Below are positions 58,953 through 64,000 of a stretch of 64,000 nt of DNA, one piece after another. Under the pieces are notes generated by a model. That model did not search any database, was not told the origin of the DNA, and worked only from the letters and a program-made list of their open reading frames with translations. Each line of letters opens with the position of its first letter. Within the stretch, counting starts at the first letter, position 1. This DNA is from Mactra quadrangularis (Eukaryota; Mollusca; Bivalvia; Venerida; Mactridae), in assembly GCA_025267735.1 (NCBI GenBank), contig CM046305.1, forward strand, positions 39,391,108 to 39,455,107, given 5' to 3'. The position numbers were made by a program, and so were the translations under genes.

Positions 58953-61900
58953 ATGGCTTCAAAAATCGGTAAATATTTTTATACTTATATTTTTTGGTCT
59001 TTTTCTTCTAGTATTTAGACTAAGGTACTTTTAATGTCTTCAAATATTTGTCAGGACAATAACTGAACAACCAATGTACCTAGGCTTACCAATTTTATCT
59101 GAGAGTAGCCCATGTGTCAAGGATGTTTCTTGAAGGTTATGGGTCCACTGGGTCAGAGGTCAAGGTCAAGGTCACGGGGGCATCATATGGAAAAACCTTG
59201 TCTGGACAATAACTGAACAACCAATGTACCTAGGTTCACCAAATTTTATGTGAGAGTAGCCCATGTGTCAAGGATGTTCCCTAACGGTTTTGGGGCCCCT
59301 GGATCAAAGGTCAAGGTCACAGGTCCTGAGGAGCATCATATTGACAAACCTTGTCCGGACATAACTCAACAACTGCAGAAATCTAAAATAGTACATTACT
59401 GCTGGATACCAAGTCATATTGGCATACATGGATATGAAAAAGCAGACATTTTAGCTAAAGAATCTTTAACCCTTCAACCAGTAGATATCAAATTACCAAG
59501 CAGTGACTTCAAATGTTCAATCAATATGTTAATTAAGTCAAAATGGCAAACATTGTGGAATAATGCTATATTTAATAAGTTACATGACATAAAGCCAAGC
59601 CTTGAATTATCTTCGTAAATGATATTAGGTTCACCCAATTTCTTGTGAGAGTAGCCTATGTATCAAGAATGTGCCCTGTCGGTTTTGGGGCTCCATGGTC
59701 AAAGGTCACAGGGGCATCATATGGAAAAACCTTGTCCGGACAATAACTCAACAACCACGGTACCTAGGTTTACTAAATTTTATGTGAGAGAAGCCCATGT
59801 GTCAAGGATGTGCCCTATTGGTTCTGAATCCCTAGGGTCAAAGGTAAAGGTCATGGAAACATCATATGGAAAACCTTGTCCAGACAATAACTCAACAACC
59901 ACTTTTCCTAGTTTCACCAAATTTTATGTGTTGATAACTCTTTGGTAGAGGATGTTTCCTTTTGATTTTGAGATCCCAGGGTCAAAGGTCAAAGTCACTG
60001 GGACTTAATTTATATTAAAACATTTTCCGGACAATAACTCAATAATGACTGTACCTAGGTTCACCAAATTTTATGTAAGAGTAGCCTAAATGTCTAGCAT
60101 AAGCCCCTTTGGTTTTGAGGCCCCTGTGTTAAAGATTAAGGTTGCAAGGAAATCTTGAGGAAAAACCTTGTCCAACAACAAACTTTATCTAAGATCACCA
60201 AATTTTATGTATTGATACTCTTTGGGTCAAGGGTGTGAACTTTTGGTTCTGAGGCCCCAGGGTCAAGGTCACTGGAAGTTCATATGGGAACATTTTGTGC
60301 TGATGATGACTCAACTATTGCTGTACCTAGGTTTTCAAAAACTTTGCTTTGGATAGCCCTCCAGTTAAGGATGTAACCTATTCTGAAATCTCGGGGTCAT
60401 TAGTGAAGGTTACAGGGACTTCACACAGGCACGTAATGCCCCACCCAGTGGAACTCTTGTTTTTTTAGTAGCATAAATATTTGGATTAATGTAAATACTA
60501 TATTTGAAATGTCATACTTAATGAATTAATTTATCCAATTGAATAATGTTTTTATAATGGGTAGGATACTAATACTTGCTTTCAAGGTGTAATATCGTAA
60601 TTTGCTATTTGTGCATTCATTTTAGATTGGAAACAAGTCAAACAAATTATTCAGAAGAATTGGACAAAATTGTTAATAGATCTTCAACCTGATGATTTAC
60701 TTGATGTGTTGTATCAAGAACAGTTTCTGTCAGAATTGCAGCGTAGAGATATCTCTGTAAGTTATTTTATAATGATATATCAGTCAGTTATATTACCTGT
60801 ACAAGATATCTCAGTTATTTATTTTACCTGTACACAGGTATCTTAGTTAGTTATATTACCTGTACAAAGATGCCTCAGTTCTATTACTTGTTCATAGTTA
60901 TCTCAGTTAGATAAATAACCTGTACAAAACTATCTTAGTTATATGACCTATACAAATATATCTCAGTAATATTACTTATGCAAATACAGTAAAACTTGGT
61001 TATAACATACTCGGTTATAACTTACACTCGGTTACAACATACCATTTTTCCTGGCCCATTCTTCATATTTTGTATGTAAAATACTTAGTATGCTATATGG
61101 ATATAACATACCTCGGTTATAACATACCTTTTTTCTTTGGCCCAGCGAGTATGTTATAACCGAGTTTTACTGTATATCTCTTTTAGTTAAGTTTCCTTTT
61201 AAAAGATATTTCAGTTAGTTATATTACCTGTACAAAGATATCTCAGTAAGTTATATAACCTGTACAGAATATCTAAGTTAGTTACGTTACCTGTACAAAG
61301 GTATCTTAGTTACCGTAGTTAAATTACCTGTACAAAGATATCTCTGTTCTATTACCTGTACTAAGATATTTCAGTGAGTTTTATCATCTATATGAAAGTA
61401 TCTCAGTAAGTTATATTACCTGTACAAAGAAATTTCAGTTTGTTATATTACATGATTAAAAGTTAGTTATGTTACTTTTACAAATGTATCTTTAGTTAGT
61501 TATATTACCTGTACAAAGATATCTTAGTAAGTTATATTACCTGTACAAATATATCTCAGTAAATTAAATTACCTGTACAAAGATATCTCAGTAAATTAAA
61601 TTACCTGTACAAAGATATTTTAGTAAGTTATATTACCTGTACAAAGATGTCTCAGTAAATTAAATTACCTGTACAAAGATGTTTCAGTAAATTAAATTAC
61701 CTGTACAAAGATTTCTCAGTTAGTAATATTACCTGTACAAAGATATCTCGGTAAATTATATTACCTGTACGTAGATATCTCTGTAAGTTATATTACCTGT
61801 ACGTAGATATCTCTGTAAGTTATGTTACCTTTCCGAAGATATCTGTGTTAGTTATATTACCTGTACAAAAATATCTCAGTTAGTTATATTACCAGTTAAG

Positions 61901-63871
61901 TCTGATAATGAATTTTATAAAGAGTAACCCAAACTGCACATGATTCCATAGTGAATGTTAATGTAAAATGTATAAAATTATCAGAACATGTAAATGGATT
62001 TGATTTTATTCCAATTAATTCTTTTAATTTTTTAACTGTGAAGAAAATTATGAATTTATAAACATTTAGGGTAAATTTTTTTCAGACTTGTTACAATTAA
62101 ATCATGTACATATAATTTAAAGTGATATGTGCAGTTTATTTTCTTTTTAATTTTGACTTGAGGTTCTCATCAGTTTTTCTTGAGTGGTTCCCAAAGACTG
62201 ACTGGGACCAATCTGATCATTGATGATAAAGTAACTAGAGTTTAGATGATAGGAAATAATCATAATTTACTGTAATATATCCATGATCACACTAATTATT
62301 TCGCATTGCAAGAAGGAAGCATATGTATATGATTTTATTTGTCGATTAATTCAGGAGTTACAGTTAACATCTGAAAAAAATAGGCAAATCCTCGATCTAG
62401 CCACAAAGAAGGGAGTCAAGGGATACACACTTTTTAAACAGTGTCTTAGGAAGACCGGCCATGAACACTTGGCTGATCTGCTAGATTCCACTGAAACAGA
62501 ATTGAGGAAAAAACAGGAAGCAATTCCGAAGAAAGTTGTTGTTTCAACGAGACCTGTTGCCACAAGTAAATCAGTTGAAAGAAGAAGAAGTGGGAGTGAA
62601 CTCAATAAAGGTAACACGGCTGCCAGAGTTACCAATAAGTCAGATGAAGGTGGAACACTGTATAGAAGACAAACACAAGATATGTCTCAGGAAACCAACA
62701 ACCAAAAAGAAAGTCCTTCATCTTCTCCAACCTCTTCTGGTGGTAAATAAATTATTTTCTACAATTTGATACTTTGCTCGGACAGATTCAAATTATTTAT
62801 GTAACTGAATATGTCTTTGTTTCTGGATACTTTTCTTTTACCCGTACTTATTTACCATTCTACACGGATCTGTATGCCCATCTCAAAATAAAGAAGTATC
62901 AGCATTATTGTCAAATTTGTGATAAATAGTATACTTTGCTATGACTGGGACTAAAACTGTACTCTCTTGATTTAAAGTATCCTATCACTGTACATAATTG
63001 GCTTCCTGTGAATACATGTACACAGTTTTCTGCAAGCTACAATGAAACAAGCTTGCTCTAAACCCTTCCCCAAAGGAATGTATTTTCATCATGGTTGAAT
63101 TCCTGTCTCATTAAAAATTTTGATTGTACAGCCAATTTTGATTTTTAGTTTTTTGTAGCTTCCTGGGAAAATCTCCAAGGTATATTTATAAGTCTTGTAT
63201 TCTAATGGTCTTGACATAAAGATGTTTTGTACAATATGTCTCTGTAATTTAATGGCCATACTTGATCATTGCATAACCATAAAGTTTAAGTCTTGCAGCA
63301 GCCAATAGAATATGTGAGTTTCAAACATTGCATAAGCTTATTATCTATTCGGGGAGAGGCAGCAGTTACTAGTTTATTTTTTGTCATTTAATCCATCGAA
63401 TGGAAAGAGAAATGGACCTGTAGCAAACTTTAGAACTTTTAAGCTTTTGTAGCTAACATGCCTAGACCCTGAAAGCAATCCTTAACTGTTTTTTGATAAA
63501 AGTTTAAAAAAAGCTATAGCTTTGTACACTTTAAAAAAATCCCTCAAAAAGTGAAAATTAAGTTTGGTTAAAACATGTTACAGATGGTGACACTGGACGG
63601 AGAGGGATTCTCACAGAATCTGATTTGATGACCATAGCAACTGCTGATGTGTTAGGTGATGATTGGGAGAATTTGACTCAATATTTGAACATAACATCTG
63701 GAACTAAACAAGAAATTATTGTTAACAACAAGGACAATAGAGTTCAACAGATTTTTCAAGTTCTTTTGGTGTGGGCACATAGCACGGATTCTCCAGTTAC
63801 CTGGCAACAGTTAGAAAACTGTTTTAGTCGTGCTAATACAGATGTGAAAATTAATTGGAGAAGGTTTAATG
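58953..63871 (+). CDS. CARD-death domain adaptor protein, 5' four coding exons (runs off the window)
   Basis: Coding exons: 58953-58968 (MASKI plus one base), 60626-60756, 62355-62742 and 63584-63871, joined by GT-AG introns in phases 1, 0 and 1; the last donor (G|GTATGC) is also phase 1, so more exons follow. The 274 residues seen start with a CARD (about 6-98). It has the helical pattern KQVKQIIQKNWTKLLIDL, DDLLDVLYQEQFL, EKNRQILDLATKKGVKGYTL and CLRKTGHEHLADLL. A Ser/Thr/Arg-rich linker of about 90 residues follows. Then comes a death domain (about 189-273) with DDWENLTQYLNI, QIFQVLLVWAH and TWQQLENCF. Such proteins link death-domain receptors or kinases to caspases or other CARD partners. 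The order is that of CRADD/RAIDD, but the linker is far longer, so orthology is not claimed. The first exon is short and chosen by ATG, donor and phase; it is the least certain part. Confidence 0.8.
59050..60430. repeat. Interspersed-tandem repeat, about 145-bp unit, about seven copies, in intron 1 of the CARD gene
   Basis: Units contain AACCTTGTCCGGACAATAAC, TCAACAACC, TACCTAGGTTCACCAAATTT, TATGTGAGAGTAGCCCATGT, GTCAAGGATGT and GGGTCAAAGGTCAAGGTCA, well diverged from one another. The array is interrupted at 59373-59618 by a LINE fragment. The frames over it are not genes. Confidence 0.85.
59373..59618 (+). pseudogene. LINE RNase H domain fragment inside the repeat array
   Basis: The 82-codon segment LQKSK...CWIPSHIGIHGYEKAD-x-LAKESL...KWQTLWNN...KLHDIKP is the C-terminal half of the RNase H domain of an I/Jockey-like LINE, including the SH-G and EKAD active-site residues. 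Both ends abut the 145-bp repeat, so it was inserted into a unit or carried by one during amplification. The two intact LINEs in this window have no RNase H, so it came from another family. Confidence 0.8.
60760..61900. repeat. 32-bp minisatellite in intron 2 of the CARD gene
   Basis: Units like AGTTATATTACCTGTACAAA-GATATCTCAGTA repeated more than 25 times, degenerate at both ends, interrupted by the element at 60987-61172. The first unit starts at the exon 2 donor. Confidence 0.9.
60987..61172. mobile_element. Mariner-type MITE in the minisatellite
   Basis: The ends CAGTAAAACTTGGTTATAAC and complement of CAGTAAAACTCGGTTATAAC pair over 27 bp with one mismatch. TA at 60985-60986 and 61173-61174 is the target duplication. 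CAGT termini and a TA TSD fit the Tc1/mariner superfamily. 186 bp, non-coding. Confidence 0.9.
61901..62354. other. End of CARD gene intron 2, nothing else seen
   Basis: AT-rich intron sequence ending in the acceptor AATTCAG before 62355. The frame from 62283 is open across the boundary by chance. Confidence 0.5.
62743..63583. other. CARD gene intron 3, nothing else seen
   Basis: Donor G|GTAAAT at 62742/62743 and acceptor TTACAG at 63583. No repeat or gene recognised inside. Confidence 0.6.
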
Positions 63872-64000
63872 GTATGCTATTGTTATTTTATTTTCCTTTT
63901 AGTATCTCGTTTGCATTGGTTATATTTTAAGAGGCTGTCCACGAAAAATCAGGCAGTCAGTGTTACATGCTATCTCTCAGAATTTGATGATTTTGCTGTC

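Noticed and set aside
59658..59948. 96-codon frame with HVSRMCP and CPDNNSTTT repeats
   Set aside because: Translation of the 145-bp repeat array.

Overview
The window looks like genomic DNA from a lophotrochozoan animal, most likely a bivalve mollusc. The evidence is AT-rich DNA, short genes with GT-AG introns, an intronless nicotinic-type receptor, a CARD-death domain adaptor, tRNA-derived SINEs with long conserved bodies, and a very dense and diverse load of transposons and minisatellites. No species can be named from the sequence alone. Most of the open frames longer than 60 codons are chance frames or translations of repeats.

Host genes, left to right: (1) an intronless Cys-loop (nicotinic-type) receptor subunit at 905-2116 that lacks both cysteines of the Cys-loop; (2) two tandem paralogous three-exon genes for small secreted Kazal-like proteins (8463-11964 and 19390-26504), with identical intron phases and exon-2 lengths; (3) two U6 snRNA genes (29875-29981 minus, 33691-33797 plus) near the outer ends of an inverted repeat, with a compensated base pair in the 5' stem; (4) the 5' part of a CARD-death domain adaptor gene (58953 to beyond 63871) that runs off the right edge.

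Mobile DNA fills most of the rest. There are two non-LTR retrotransposons with intact ORF2 (41312-44758; 46247-50764 with ORF1). In the second, ORF1 and ORF2 are in the same frame and separated only by one UAG. A truncated non-autonomous LTR element with a tRNA-Leu primer binding site lies at 51189-54228. Two tRNA-derived SINE families have several copies, some with clear target duplications. hAT-type and other inverted-repeat elements occur, several nested. The clearest nest is a 3.04 kb foldback element inside a 7-bp-TSD element inside a 48-bp minisatellite (13842-18805). A degenerate LINE relic (38100-39990) is split by an 856 bp element. Other minisatellites have units of about 50, 44, 15, 32 and 145 bp.

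The genes do not form an operon or pathway. The Kazal pair and the CARD-death domain gene are of types often linked to mollusc defence, but that is inference. Exon coordinates come from reading splice signals and phase by eye, with no transcript evidence.
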